The position numbers were made by a program, and so were the translations under genes. DNA of 64,000 nt, from positions 143,164,233 through 143,228,232 of the forward strand of contig CM067359.1 of the NCBI GenBank assembly GCA_034401795.1. The letters are read 5' to 3'. The notes beneath the pieces were generated by a model. It saw nothing but the letters and a program-made list of their open reading frames with translations. It searched no databases and had not been told where the DNA came from. Position 1 is the stretch's first letter. Every line of letters begins with the position of its first letter. Shown one piece after another: positions 54,594 to 64,000 of the stretch. The stretch comes from Chaetoderma sp. LZ-2023a (taxonomy: Eukaryota; Mollusca; Caudofoveata; Chaetodermatida; Chaetodermatidae).

Positions 54594-55433
54594 CAGACTC
54601 CCTGTGAGCTGTTCTTTTCAGGACTAGCCCCCGTCACAATTGCTGGATACAAGTCAGCTTTGGCATCAGTTATCCCTTGTCTAGCCAACAGGGATAGTCC
54701 AGAGATGGCCCAGTTAAATGTGATGGTGAAGGGAATGAGCAATCTCCGACCGAGACAACCGGTAGTCATTCCAGCCTGGAGTCTATCTTTAGTGCTTAAT
54801 GTACTGGCCAAGCACCCTTTCGAACCGTTGCGTTCGGCTAGTCTAAAGCATTTGACTCTAAAGGCGGTCTTTCTATTGGCAACTTCCTCAGCTAGAAGGT
54901 GCAGTGAGATCCATGCACTTTCAGCAGAGAGGGACCGATTTATTGTCTCCGGAGAGGGTCTGCGTCTTCTGCCAAGAGCAGAGTTTATGTCAAAGAATCA
55001 ATCTTTGAGATATCCCGGCAAACCGATCATTATACCGAAACTAACAAGGTTTAATCGTGATGCCAGTGTCTGGTGCCCGGTCCGTGCTTTGACTAAGTAC
55101 AGAAAACGGACAGACTCGTTACGGTCGAACGATAGACATCTATGGATCTGCCATAAGAATCCTTATGGCGCCGCATCCATGGATACTATCTCTCGTTGGA
55201 TAGTCGAATGCATTCAGACTACTCATGAGATGGCGACTGGGCACCAGGTGCAATGCGCAAGGGCACACGATGTTAGAGGAATAGGTGCCTCGACCGCCCT
55301 TTACAGTGGTGTTCCGTTAGAGGACATCATGGCCGTTGCACAATGGCACAGTGAGTCCTCATTCACGGATTACTATATGAGGGATGTGTCAGACTCAGCC
55401 AATCCACTCGCTTTAGCTGTTTTGAAACGATAG
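54400..55433 (+). pseudogene. DIRS tyrosine recombinase, frameshifted (copy B)
   Basis: It matches copy A closely. The N-terminal part ('FKSYNNKVNRFADWCEEKGI') is separated from the catalytic part by a frame change near 54,600, where small differences create the TGA in 'tccctgtgagc'. The catalytic part (54,660-55,433) is open and keeps 'SARRCSEIHAL', 'RAHDVRGIGAS' and 'SSFTDYYMRDV', so the Arg, HxxR and Tyr positions are conserved. It ends in TAG at 55,431-55,433, as in copy A. Confidence 0.9.
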
Positions 55434-55944
55434 TTAAGCGACCACACTGCTCTTCTCCCTTTTTTGACTTTGGTAAGAAAGAATTAAGAAGCAGACATGG
55501 TCGAGCGAGAGGATGACAACCAGATTGTGTCACTGATGGCCGGACAAGTGAATGGTTGGAGGCGGTACGTCTGGACTCCATTTATCATGAGGTAATTCAA
55601 GATTGAGAGTTTTTTGTATTATGTCTATATATCATGTTCATTCATCTTATATATTCATGCTCATTCCCAGGCTAATACATGTGTATATGCAAAGAGCAGT
55701 TAACCCTCTTGGCATATTTGTGTTTTCAGGGGAGATGCATGTTCGTGAATTCTCTCCCTTTTCTTAGGAGAAAAAGGGGTGGGGGGGTGGTGGGGCAGTG
55801 GTGCGAATGTGATTCAGTTCCGTTAACTTGATGGTCCTTTTAGATCTCCATTAGTCACGTTTTTAAGTCTAGCTCTTTCTCCAAGGGGCAAAAGTAGCAA
55901 TTGATGGCTTGCCCCTTCCCACCAGGTTACTGACCAAATCTGGT

Positions 55945-56045
55945 GTATATCAGAAGTAACAGAATGGTGAGTATTGATCGAAGGAGAATGAAGGAAATTT
56001 AAATTTCCCTTTCTCTGAGATCTAACAATACTCACCATTCTGTTA
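55945..56045. repeat. DIRS internal complementary region (copy B)
   Basis: 'gtatatcagaagtaacagaa' through 'gattgatcgaaggagaatg' complements the left end at 49,567. 'ctctgagatctaacaatact' + 'caccattctgtta' complements the right end near 56,250-56,280. It is preceded by 'actgaccaaatctggtg' and followed by 'ggacccagcctcccagcccc', as in copy A. Confidence 0.92.
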
Positions 56046-56094
56046 TGGACCCAGCCTCCCAGCCCCACGGAGGCAAGCCATGGGTTTCTCTTGT

Positions 56095-56295
56095 TTGGTG
56101 GCTATGCAAACAATATGAGCTCTATGGTAGACGGGTACTCGGCAGTTGGGAGCCGAGTACCCGGTTCCAAGGAGTCGGTAAAGCTTTCTAAGTCTATAGT
56201 CCTAGAGCCAGCTGTCAGGGCCAGCTGTATATCAGAAGTAACAGAATGGTGAGTATTGTTAGATCTCGGAGAAAGGGAAATTTAAATTTCCTTCA
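56095..56295. repeat. Right terminal inverted repeat of DIRS copy B
   Basis: It is inverted relative to 49,567-49,750 and nearly identical to the right end of copy A at 15,240-15,440. The final ~40 bp ('tgttagatctcggagaaagg') match only the right half of the internal complementary region. Confidence 0.9.
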
Positions 56296-57177
56296 ATCAC
56301 CAGGTAGGGGACATGTATTGCAAAGACAGAATGCTTGTTTTCTTTAATTAGACATGACAACAGAATCGAAAAGGAAAAATTATTACACCGCCTGACCTTG
56401 TTATTAATTGAAATTGCTAACTCTAGTAGAATTCAAAAGAATTACATGTATGTTCACTGATTTTTGCCTAACACTGCAACTAAGTATATACTTGGTATTT
56501 CACAACAGACTCGGGGTCTGCAGCGGAAGAAAGAAAATTATATGGCGATTTGACGGAGTAACTAGCTGATTTTCTCAATGACAAGGGTGTTACTTCGCTA
56601 TTGTTAGCTTGTTTATCGTAGCGTTTTGTGTTGTGATTAGTAATTATTCGACTCGTGCCATGCACGGCGGGATATAAACACAGTGAACACAGGCGTGAAT
56701 CGATTATAATTGTACTCGTGTACTGCTAAAATCAGATTTTAAACAAACATTAAATTTTTGACGATTTTCCAATTTTTCCTCAATTAGATCGTAAAAATCA
56801 TGATTTTAAAAATAAATCGAACTTCACGATTAGATCAAAAAATCGTGCAAGCATAGTTAAGTTATTTCTAATCTGTACTGTATTACTATATGTATATGTG
56901 TATCTTTTCCCTTGAACCTTTTAACACTGGTCGAGTTTACGTCCTAAGTAGAGTAGCTACTCGAGTTACTAGAGTAGTGCCCAAAAGCCTAGAGTAGCTA
57001 CTTGGATACGTACTCGAGGCTACCCACCTATTAGCAAGGTTAAGTCGAGTAGGTCACGTGTTTGCATTGAAATCAATGTAAATTAAATACGTGGTTATTT
57101 ACCCGATGGTAACTGATCACATGCTAATCTACCCTAGAGTATGTACGCGAGTTTTCGCCTAAACTCGCTAACTCATA

Positions 57178-57418
57178 TCAGCCAAAAATGGCTTCTGCCG
57201 TGGTCTTGAGAAATGTCCATTTGCAGACCAAAACAAGAGTATTTTTTAAAATTTACCACGAATGACTGGCTCGATGACCGAGCCATGACTGGCTCGGTTA
57301 TTGAGCCAGTCATTCCAGTGGTCAATTTTCAAAAATAGTCTTCTCTTGGTCTGCAAAAAGACATTTTCTATAAGAAAATTGAAATTTTCTTGACTATTCG
57401 ATTGTTAAAAGGGTTAAT
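57178..57418. repeat. Palindromic MITE (copy 12)
   Basis: 'tcatatcagccaaaaatggc' and 'attgttaaaagggttaa' are the outer parts. 'tgtccatttgcagaccaaaa' pairs with 'cttggtctgcaaaaagacat'. The central 'tggctcg..ccgagcca' is duplicated. Confidence 0.85.
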
Positions 57419-57454
57419 CATGTTAATGGTGAGATTGGTTAAGAACATAAATTT

Positions 57455-57640
57455 CTCCTTGCCTATTTGCAGGGCAAGAGAATATTTTTAAAATTCACCA
57501 TTGGAATGACTAGCTCGTAACCGAGGCATCCGGTCTAGTAGTAAATTATCAAAAACAATTCTTACACTAGAGAATGAAATTTTGAAAGACCACTGTAGAG
57601 ACTGGTGTTGACTGACTTTGCCGTTAAAAGGTTTAACATT
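57455..57640. repeat. Palindromic MITE (copy 13, decayed)
   Basis: 'cctatttgcagggcaagaga', 'ccattggaatgactagctcg' and 'ctgactttgccgttaaaagg' are recognisable in order, but the foldback is weak. Confidence 0.6.
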
Positions 57641-58171
57641 ACATAAATAATATGAATATATAACATATGTTCAGAGAATTTTGAGTTTCAGAAAAGTACT
57701 GGAATTTTTGCATCAGTCCCTGAAAGTGCTTGAAGATTTTTGAAGATTGATTTGAAAGGTTCTCAAAAATGGCACTACGGCCTTGAAAAGTACTTGAAAA
57801 CTTGTGGGGTTTTCCCAATATAGGTAAAAGTTGCGTAAAATATAAAGGCTGCTGATTATCACTCAGCACTGTAGAAGATAATAGCATTTCAGAACATTTA
57901 ATTTGCAAAATTTCCTTCACCCCCTAAAGCTTGCCCAGTTTTAGTCCTTGAAAATGAGAGATATAGTCCTTAAAGTCACTGAAAGGGCTTGAATGAATCG
58001 GTCAGATTTCTGTTTGAACCATGAATAGGCTGAGTGTGTAGCTAGAAGTATACCGTTAGTCCTAAGCAGGCAATGGACCTTTATAGTTTTATCTATGCCC
58101 ACACCATGCTCGTTTTGGGATTGATCAATCTCTGACATCCCTGACTATCAATTTCCAGCAAACTATACAGG

Positions 58172-58262
58172 TAAGCTGTTGAATATTTTGAAACTAATTT
58201 GATGGGGCCATAGGCAGCAGCAGCGGCTAGTCAAATTAGTTTCAAAATATTCAACAGAATGT
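58172..58262. repeat. Second palindromic family, well-preserved copy
   Basis: 'gttgaatattttgaaactaa' and 'ttagtttcaaaatattcaac' are perfect complements flanking 'tttgatggggccataggcag' and 'cagcagcggctagtcaaa'. Confidence 0.88.
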
Positions 58263-58434
58263 TTATTAAATGGTAAACACATACAATTCGTACAGTGTGT
58301 CGGACTAGCGTTAAAGACGGACTATATCGATTCAATCATAACATCATCCTACACGGCATGTAGTTATCCCCCTGCTTTAATGAAAAGCGGGGGTATTATG
58401 TTTTAGCTTCCGTCTGTGCATCCGTCACACACAC

Positions 58435-59450
58435 ACAAGTTTTCTTTCAATAACTACTTTTGCTTGGAATATTGTGACAACAGTTCATGGGAAGATTGGC
58501 TATGGTAGTAGGCAAATGCACCTTAGTTTGAGGGTCAGTCAGCCCGTCTCTCCGTCTGTCAATCCCTTTGTCTCTGAATTTGTGTCCGTCCGTGCAAATT
58601 TTGGGTTTTCCTACAATAACTTTATCTTTGCTTGGAGTATTGTGAGGAAACTTCATTGGAACATTGGCTATGGTACTAGGGAATTGTACATTATTTTGTG
58701 GGTCAGTCAGCCTATCCCTCCGTCCATCCATCCCTTTGTCTCTGAATTTGTGTCAGTCCCTCAGTGCAAATTTTGGGTTTTCGTTCAATAACTTTATCTT
58801 TGCTTGGAGTATTGTGAGGAAACTTCATGGGAACATTGCCTATGGTATTAGGGAAATATACATTATTTTGTGGGTCAGTCAGCCCATCCCTCCATACGTC
58901 CATCCCTTTGTCTCTGAATTTGTGTGTGTCCGTCCGTGCAAATTTGGGGTTTTCGTTCAGTAACTTTCTTTGCTTGGAGTATTGTGACGAAACTTCATGG
59001 GAACATTGGCTATAGTACTAGGGAAATGTACATTATTTTGTGGGCCTGTCAGCCCATGCCTATGTCCATCCATCCCTTTGTCTCTGAATTTGTGTCCGTC
59101 CGTCCGTGCAAATTTTGGGCTTTCGTTAATAGCTTTATTTTTTCTTGGAGTATTGTGACGAAACTTCATGGGAACATTGGCTATGTTTCTAGGGAAATGT
59201 CCATTATTTTGTGTGTCAGTCAGCTCGTCCCTCCGTCCATCCATAAACTCCATACCTTTGTCTCTGAATTTGTGTCTGTCCGTCCGTGCAAATTTTGGGT
59301 TTTCGTTCAATAACTTTATTTTTGCTTGGAGTATTGTGAGGAAACTTCATGGGAATGTTGGCTATGGTACTAGGGAAATGCACATTATTTTGTGGGTCAG
59401 TTAGCCTGTCCATCTATACATTTGTCTCTGAATTTCTGTCCATCCGTGTA
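58435..59450. repeat. ~171-bp tandem repeat, about 6 units
   Basis: 'tgcttggagtattgtga' recurs near 58,461, 58,629, 58,800, 58,971, 59,142 and 59,313, about 171 bp apart. Each unit continues 'cttcatgggaacattggcta', 'acattattttgtgggtcagt', 'tttgtctctgaatttgtgt' and 'ccgtccgtgcaaattttggg'. As 171 is a multiple of three, frames of 60-129 codons run through it on both strands and are not genes. Confidence 0.93.
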
Positions 59451-59652
59451 AGTTTTGGATTTTAGCTCCCACTTGTCTGTGTATCCATCCATATGTCTAT
59501 CCAAATCAGTGGGATTATGTCCCCACGAGCATGGCTGCCGTTGCGGGGCAATTATTTGATTTATATCATCTAGTTGATTATGACGTCATACAATGGGTGG
59601 ATAAACTTTGAAAGGTCCATTCATGAGCGTAGTTTATGTGACTTGCTTTCAG

Positions 59653-59773
59653 ATTGTTCATGGGAATACCGTATGCTGTGATCGTGTGGTGGACATTCGG
59701 TGCTCAGACTACACCTGGACACTTCCCGTGGTATTATTATGGAACACTGTTATTCACTTATGGTTTACATCAG
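59653..59773 (+). CDS. SLC33A1: SLC33A1 exon 5
   Basis: The acceptor is 'acttgctttcag'. The first base completes AG|A (Arg). It encodes 'LFMGIPYAVIVWWTFGAQTT' and 'PGHFPWYYYGTLLFTYGLHQ', two helix halves with the conserved Trp-Trp and a Tyr-Tyr-Tyr run. It ends in phase 0 before gtatgt. Confidence 0.93.
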
Positions 59774-60853
59774 GTATGTTTATGTAGCCAAATTATATTC
59801 TGATTTCGTCTGAAGCAGGTGTTCGTATTAAGTCTAGTCATATGCTAATGGAAGTTTGCCAGTGATGGTATATTCTGAATTAAACAATCTAGTGTGCTAA
59901 TAATAATAATCTGTATAATTTAGAAACGTCACATGATTGGAGATGATAAGCCTTGTGCATCAACCAGGGCTGGGGTCAATTCCTAATGAAAGGAATTGAT
60001 CCAATTCCTTTGATTTTCATCAATTCCAATTCCTAAATACAAAAGGAATTACCAATTACTTGAGCAAAGTAATTAATTCCAATTACAATTCCTCAAAACT
60101 TAGCCAGTTACCAATTCCTGACTAAAGAAATTAAATAACCATCAGTTCCAATTCCCAATTCCAATTACCCCAGCCCAGCTGTTCAAGAGAGGTTGGGTTC
60201 ATTAAAAATACATGGCTGTCATTGCCCAATCAAAATTTAGCTTTTGTACTTGATATTATTTTGACTGCGAGAAGGTTTTACACCCTATTAAACATGAACA
60301 AAATTTGTGCACCAAATCTTTGTTTCATGTCAAAAACTGTTGGGCCTAAACATAATTTATATCTTTCAAACCCAAATTTTTGCATTTCATTCTTAAATTT
60401 CCATGTTTTACTTCTAGCACAGATTTTACAGTTCCGATTCAAATTTTCATGCTTCTTGTCAAGAATTTTTAGCACAGATTTTCATATTTCCTGTTCAAAG
60501 TTACATGTATACATTGATGAATAAGAACATATCTTTTTCCTAAAACTGTAAAGCTCATAAATAAGTTCACGTATTTCCAAAACAAAGCATTCATGTTGCT
60601 TGCTACAATCTTGAATACAATGTAAGAAATGTACCAGAATATTCAACAAAGGTTTTACCAGCTTCATGCCCATGTTTTATAACAAACCCACCTAATAAAA
60701 TACCCTGTGTCTTCTCTGAATGAGTTAAGATATTTTCAAAATATTAAGAATGTCCCATCAACATCTCAATTCAAGCCAGCTTTATGAAAATTAAACTTCT
60801 AATCACAATTAAATACCTGAATATAATATTCCAATTTTGTTATATGTTTACAG
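59774..60853. other. Intron 5
   Basis: It includes a simple repeat of 'aattcc' words (about 59,975-60,180) and AT-rich DNA. A 100-codon frame at 60,222-60,524 has no recognisable domain. It ends in the acceptor 'atatgtttacag'. Confidence 0.7.
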
Positions 60854-60962
60854 ATGTTTCTCTACAGTATGTTTGTGGCAATAATGGCGTTGAACGCTAA
60901 AGTCAGTGATCCTGCTATCGGTGGTACATACATGACATTGCTGAACACCATGTCTAATCTAG
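60854..60962 (+). CDS. SLC33A1: SLC33A1 exon 6
   Basis: It encodes 'MFLYSMFVAIMALNAKVSDP' and 'AIGGTYMTLLNTMSNL' plus one base. 'FNAKVSDPxIGGTYMTLLNT' is the strongest signature of the Acatn family, and this exon matches it except for one Phe-to-Leu change. The donor is 'ctag|gtaggg'. Confidence 0.96.
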
Positions 60963-61184
60963 GTAGGGTTATTGTGACATGGTTGCGAGATAGTACTTAC
61001 AAGACTTGACCTAAAGACTAGCCCATGAGCCTGAGGCTAGTAGAAATTCACCAGGGCTGAGACTATTTGTTTATCAGCCAGTCTAGTGGTTTAATAATAA
61101 TTTCTATGTCAAAGGTTACATCATAGATATTAGAAGATAGTCAATTTAATTACAGTATTCCTTTATTGGTCAAAACTGGCCTAC

Positions 61185-61310
61185 ATATAGTGGGCTTGAG
61201 GAGTGTACATTTATAGGCTAAGTGATTGATAATTTTTTTAATTTACCAGTGGTACATTCCAGTGGGAAATTTTAAATAAAATATTCTATTCGCATGCAAC
61301 CAATAATTTC
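61185..61310. repeat. Palindromic MITE core (copy 14, decayed)
   Basis: 'gggcttgaggagtgtacatt' and 'aatttaccagtggtacattc' survive from the standard order, with the arms shortened. Confidence 0.5.
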
Positions 61311-61663
61311 ACTAAGCGCAAATTTTTAATTCTCTTAACAAACAATGACAAATAGAATCAAATTAGTTGAAAATATCCAGCAGAAAATTCCCTACATCAT
61401 AATCAATTTGTCATTTCTGACCTGTAACCGGTAATGTGCATATTTCAATTTTATTAGCTGCAGGTAGCATCTCAATAGACCACCACAGGGCTCGAAAATT
61501 ATACAAATATTGTTTGCCCCCAGGGGCAAGTACACCATTTAAATTATACTGCCCAACAGTAGTTCCAGGTTGCCTCATTTCTGTAAATTCTGTTGAAAAT
61601 ATGTACATTGTTGTAAGCTATACAGGCTACAGAATCCTTGTAAATACCAACTCAATCATTATA

Positions 61664-61899
61664 TTAACCCTTTAACATTCATATCAGCCAAAAATGGCTT
61701 CTGAAGTGGTCTTGAGAAATGTCCATTTGCAGACCAAGAGAAGACTTTTGAAAATTTACCACTGGAATGACTGGCTCGATAACCGAGCCAGTCATTCCAG
61801 TGGTAAATCTTCACAAACAGTCTTATTGGTTTGCAAATGGACATTTTATATGAAAAAAACTGAAATTTTCTTGAAACAATTTGAGTGTTAAAGGATTAA
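61664..61899. repeat. Palindromic MITE, best-preserved copy (236 bp)
   Basis: Terminal inverted repeats are 'ttaaccctttaacattcat' and 'tgagtgttaaaggattaa'. Inside, 'tgtccatttgcagaccaaga' is followed by 'aaatttaccactggaatgac' and 'tggctcgataaccgagccag', then by the complements 'tcattccagtggtaaatctt' and 'tttgcaaatggacat'. The whole centre can fold into one long hairpin. There is no coding capacity. The mobilising transposase is unknown. Confidence 0.92.
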
Positions 61900-62283
61900 G
61901 ACTACATAAAATATTTAGTCACCATGACTACATATACATGTAGGCACTGAAAATAAATTATCTATGTTGTCCCCCAGGGCAACTCAGTCAGTGTGTTAAA
62001 ATTTGCTTGCCCTGCGGTAAAAAGTGGTTGCCCCGGACCGCAGGAACGTGGAATTTTCGTGGCCTGCGCCATGTCCCTTAGTCTGGCAGGCAGGCAGTCT
62101 GTCAGTCAGTCAGTCACAAAAGCTTATTCCAGGCTGTCATGTAAAGAGTTTTGTATACATTAATCAAATTGTAGGTTTAAGGTACATTGTATGTATAGCA
62201 TAGCAAAAGTAGGTTGGTGTAACCTACTTTTCCCACTTCACCTGCAGCTACCAAGATTCTATCTATCTTGTTTTTCACTGTAG

Positions 62284-62390
62284 GTGGTAATTGGCCAGCC
62301 ACTATAGCGCTGTGGTGCGTTGACTATGTCACCTGGAAAAGCTGTTTCAGTGGCAGCATCTCTGACTGTGATAGTCCAGCTGATCTTCTT
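62284..62390 (+). CDS. SLC33A1: SLC33A1 exon 7 (last exon in window)
   Basis: The acceptor is 'gtttttcactgtag'. The split codon is G|GT. It encodes 'GGNWPATIALWCVDYVTWKS' and 'CFSGSISDCDSPADLL', with the conserved 'GGNWP' and Cys pair. It ends in phase 0 at CTT|gtaagt. The remaining C-terminal part of the family (a final Cys-containing lumenal segment, the 'GYY' motif and the last helix) was not found before 64,000. Confidence 0.93.
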
Positions 62391-63417
62391 GTAAGTACAC
62401 CAACGTGTTTTAAAGACCAGCTGACTTTTACATGTTTTAGAACTAAACGTGGTGGTTATTTATGGCAGGCAGGGAATATTTTGAGCGGTATCGCATCGCA
62501 AAATGCGATGCAAATGAGTACCTGTTGCTACACATTCACAACTTTGCTTAGCTATTGTCTGCGATACATAATTTTGATGTGAAATTCAGTCAATTCACTT
62601 AATTTTGAAATATTTTTGATTAAAAGTCGCAAAACGCTTGTCAAATTTAGTAAGGAAGCGAGATGCGCATGCGTTGGAGACTGATTTCCGATATAGCCCA
62701 TAGACATATATATAGCTATAGAGCGCATATCTTCATACCTTTCTTCACTATGGGACAAATAACCGCAGGTGACGCGAGTTCAGTAAGCGCTCTATAGATC
62801 AAAATTCTAAAAGCTAGCGATGCGCGCATGCGTTAGCGGCTTCCGTCTGGTATAATAATAAACTGTTACAGACTTCAGTTTTGAGTTTGGACACCAGTTG
62901 GAAACTCGCAATATGTATCACGGGGTATTCACGGTCGTCGACAGATTGCTCGTAGCAGACTCTTGTAAATCTAAATTCTCCTATAGGGGGGGGTTTGGCT
63001 ATTGATCATGGCCTCGTCATTAGATAGCGTTATGATAAATTTTAAAAATACAAGTATCTAGGCTGATTCTGGTCGATTTAGACAATGTTTGTCTCGGAAA
63101 CAGTTGTATCATCGCAGATTCTAAACTCCTGTTAGCGCATCCCCAAATCAAGGCCGACAGTATCGTTAGCTATGCTACGGCGGCGTATCACGCTTGGTTC
63201 GCGAAAGCGACGGATTTCGAATGGCATGTCGCCAAGATCGGCGCATGCGTGAGAGTGTTCTCGAGTACTCTTCTCCAAAGTCGGAAACATACTTTCTCGC
63301 AAGATTATTGCTTAGTAAATATAACTATATAGAAAGCAACCAATGAATCGCAAGGAAACTACCGACAGTAAAGAAAATAAACAATGTTTTATCAGTGATT
63401 TTAAGAATGACGTAGTA

Positions 63418-63469
<52 letters not shown>
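63418..63469. repeat. (TA)n microsatellite
   Basis: About 25 TA units in intron 7. Confidence 0.95.
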
Positions 63470-63471
<2 letters not shown>

Positions 63472-63659
63472 TTTGTAGTATTCGTAGTAAAACTAGTAAC
63501 ACGTGGGCCGATTGATACACGCTGACCACAGTAAAACTTTTTATCATTCACTATTTAAGCCAGAGAAAGCAACCATTAGTAATTTTAAAATAAAAATTGT
63601 TAACTCTTTCAACTGAAGTCATAGTATCGCAAAAACTCAATTTCATCTTAATAAGCTAT

Positions 63660-63965
63660 TGAATATGTTGCAAGTTTTTAAGCGGGACCTGTTTCACACA
63701 GCTGCCATAGCCTGCAACAGCTTCCAGTTAAGCACCAACACTATTCAGCCTTCTTACATTGTATTGAATGATGTGTACTTTGTTTAGCCTACCAGTTGAA
63801 AGGGATATGTGATGTAGGTTGGTAAGTTACAAAATATGTTAACCCTAGTCAATGAAATCACAGTATTCATGGGAGGTACATTATTGATTTTTTTGAAAAT
63901 AATTTGACAGATGTGTTGCTGCCTTAAGCAGCAACAGCTTCCAATCAATGTAATTTCCAAATCTG
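63660..63965. repeat. Two copies of the second palindromic family
   Basis: 'cacagctgccatagcctgca' + 'acagcttcc' (63,695-63,728) and 'tgttgctgccttaagcagca' + 'acagcttcc' (63,911-63,940) are foldback centres like those at 35,535 and 58,172. Confidence 0.65.
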
Positions 63966-64000
63966 CCAATACATATTATTTTATGTTTCCTATACTCCCT

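Larger units (their letters stand above)
49567..56295 (+). mobile_element. DIRS-family retrotransposon copy B, structurally complete
   Basis: Same family as copy A, but with both ends. The left terminal inverted repeat starts at about 49,567 ('tctccttcgatcaatactc') and the right one ends at about 56,295 ('ggaaatttaaatttccttca'). The internal complementary region at 55,945-56,045 contains complements of both ends, which fixes the boundaries. Length is about 6.7 kb. The gag, RT and recombinase genes are present in order but broken by frameshifts, stops and an RNase H deletion. It lies in sense orientation in intron 4 of the transporter gene. No target duplication is evident. Confidence 0.93.
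56296..58430. other. Intron 4 between DIRS copy B and the 171-bp array
   Basis: No gene. It contains 'gagtagctactcgag'-type simple sequence (56,945-57,180), two palindromic MITE copies, a 'cttgaaaag' repeat (57,700-57,990), a second-family palindrome (58,172-58,262) and the start of a dispersed 'ttatccccctgctttaatga..gcgggggta' repeat at about 58,366. Confidence 0.65.
60963..62283. other. Intron 6
   Basis: No gene. It holds a decayed foldback at about 61,185-61,310, the best-preserved palindromic MITE (61,664-61,899), and 'gggcaa..ttgccc' scraps. Confidence 0.7.
20170..62390 (+). other. SLC33A1: SLC33A1-type acetyl-CoA transporter gene, exons 1-7 (3' end beyond window)
   Basis: Seven exons with consensus GT/AG borders and consistent phases encode 483 codons: 20,197-20,786, 28,591-28,745, 34,550-34,731, 38,191-38,375, 59,653-59,773, 60,854-60,962 and 62,284-62,390. 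The product is a multi-pass membrane protein of the Acatn/AT-1 family, which in animals imports cytosolic acetyl-CoA into the endoplasmic reticulum lumen for acetylation of gangliosides and glycoproteins (family knowledge). No frameshift or stop is seen in any exon. The known family protein is about 550 residues. What is missing is the last cytosol-proximal helix and tail, which should lie right of 64,000. The introns, up to 21 kb, are filled with mobile elements and tandem arrays. Confidence 0.93.
62391..64000. other. Intron 7 (start), no exon found
   Basis: I looked for a frame with the expected terminal 'DGYY' helix on the + strand and found none. It contains a (TA)n tract and two second-family palindromes. 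Confidence 0.65.

Noticed and set aside
58447-59413. Frames of 60-129 codons on both strands
   Set aside because: They are created by the 171-bp array, whose period is divisible by three.
62391-64000. Terminal exon of SLC33A1
   Set aside because: Searched by eye for the expected C-terminal helix with the 'GYY' motif after an acceptor and found nothing convincing. It probably lies beyond 64,000.
1-64000. tRNA or rRNA genes
   Set aside because: No cloverleaf with A and B boxes and no rRNA-like conserved stretch was recognised. A covariance-model scan would be needed to exclude them fully.

Overview
This is animal nuclear DNA, not a bacterial or viral window. It holds seven consecutive, phase-compatible exons of one host gene on the + strand. 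They encode an acetyl-CoA transporter of the SLC33A1 (AT-1) family, at about 20,197-62,390, and only the C-terminal exon lies beyond the right edge. Almost everything else is mobile or tandemly repeated DNA. The dispersed GTCCGTCCGTCC-type repeats, the 'agctcacctggcc...ggtgagct' type repeats, the tyrosine-recombinase (DIRS) retrotransposons and the Tc1 transposons suggest a marine lophotrochozoan, most likely a mollusc. That assignment is an inference from repeat style and cannot be proved from this sequence alone.

Layout. 1-610 is flank with a palindromic MITE. 610-3,370 is a broken DIRS element (copy D: gag remnant, reverse transcriptase and part of RNase H). 3,371-8,930 is repeat-rich intergenic DNA. 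8,931-15,440 is DIRS copy A, which lacks its left end but has intact gag, RT/RNase H and tyrosine recombinase frames. It sits inside the recombinase gene of another DIRS element, copy C, whose 3' part runs to about 16,587. 16,588-20,169 is intergenic DNA with a ~340-bp tandem repeat. SLC33A1 exon 1 follows at 20,170-20,786. Intron 1 (7.8 kb) carries a complete but decayed DIRS element of a third family (copy E, 21,353-27,018). Exon 2 ends at 28,745. Intron 2 (5.8 kb) is nearly all a ~43-bp minisatellite. Intron 3 (3.5 kb) holds a Tc1 transposon. Intron 4 (21.3 kb) holds a 24-bp minisatellite, a second Tc1 element, a 151-bp repeat, a full-length DIRS copy (B, 49,567-56,295) and a 171-bp repeat. 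Introns 5 and 6 are about 1 kb each.

The most striking observation is that the intron-2 minisatellite is derived from the end of exon 2 together with its own 5' splice site. The exon end, its CTCAG|GTGAGT donor and some intron sequence have been reiterated roughly 120 times directly downstream of the real donor. The second is that three DIRS families (A/B, C and E) can be compared side by side. All have the same terminal and internal-junction architecture, the same short boxes flanking the internal complementary region, and a GTRAGTAT splice-donor-like core in the termini. In copy A, gag and pol are in one frame separated only by a UGA, and the recombinase frame is open across nearly the whole overlapping RT gene. 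No RNA genes, CRISPR arrays or prokaryotic features were seen.
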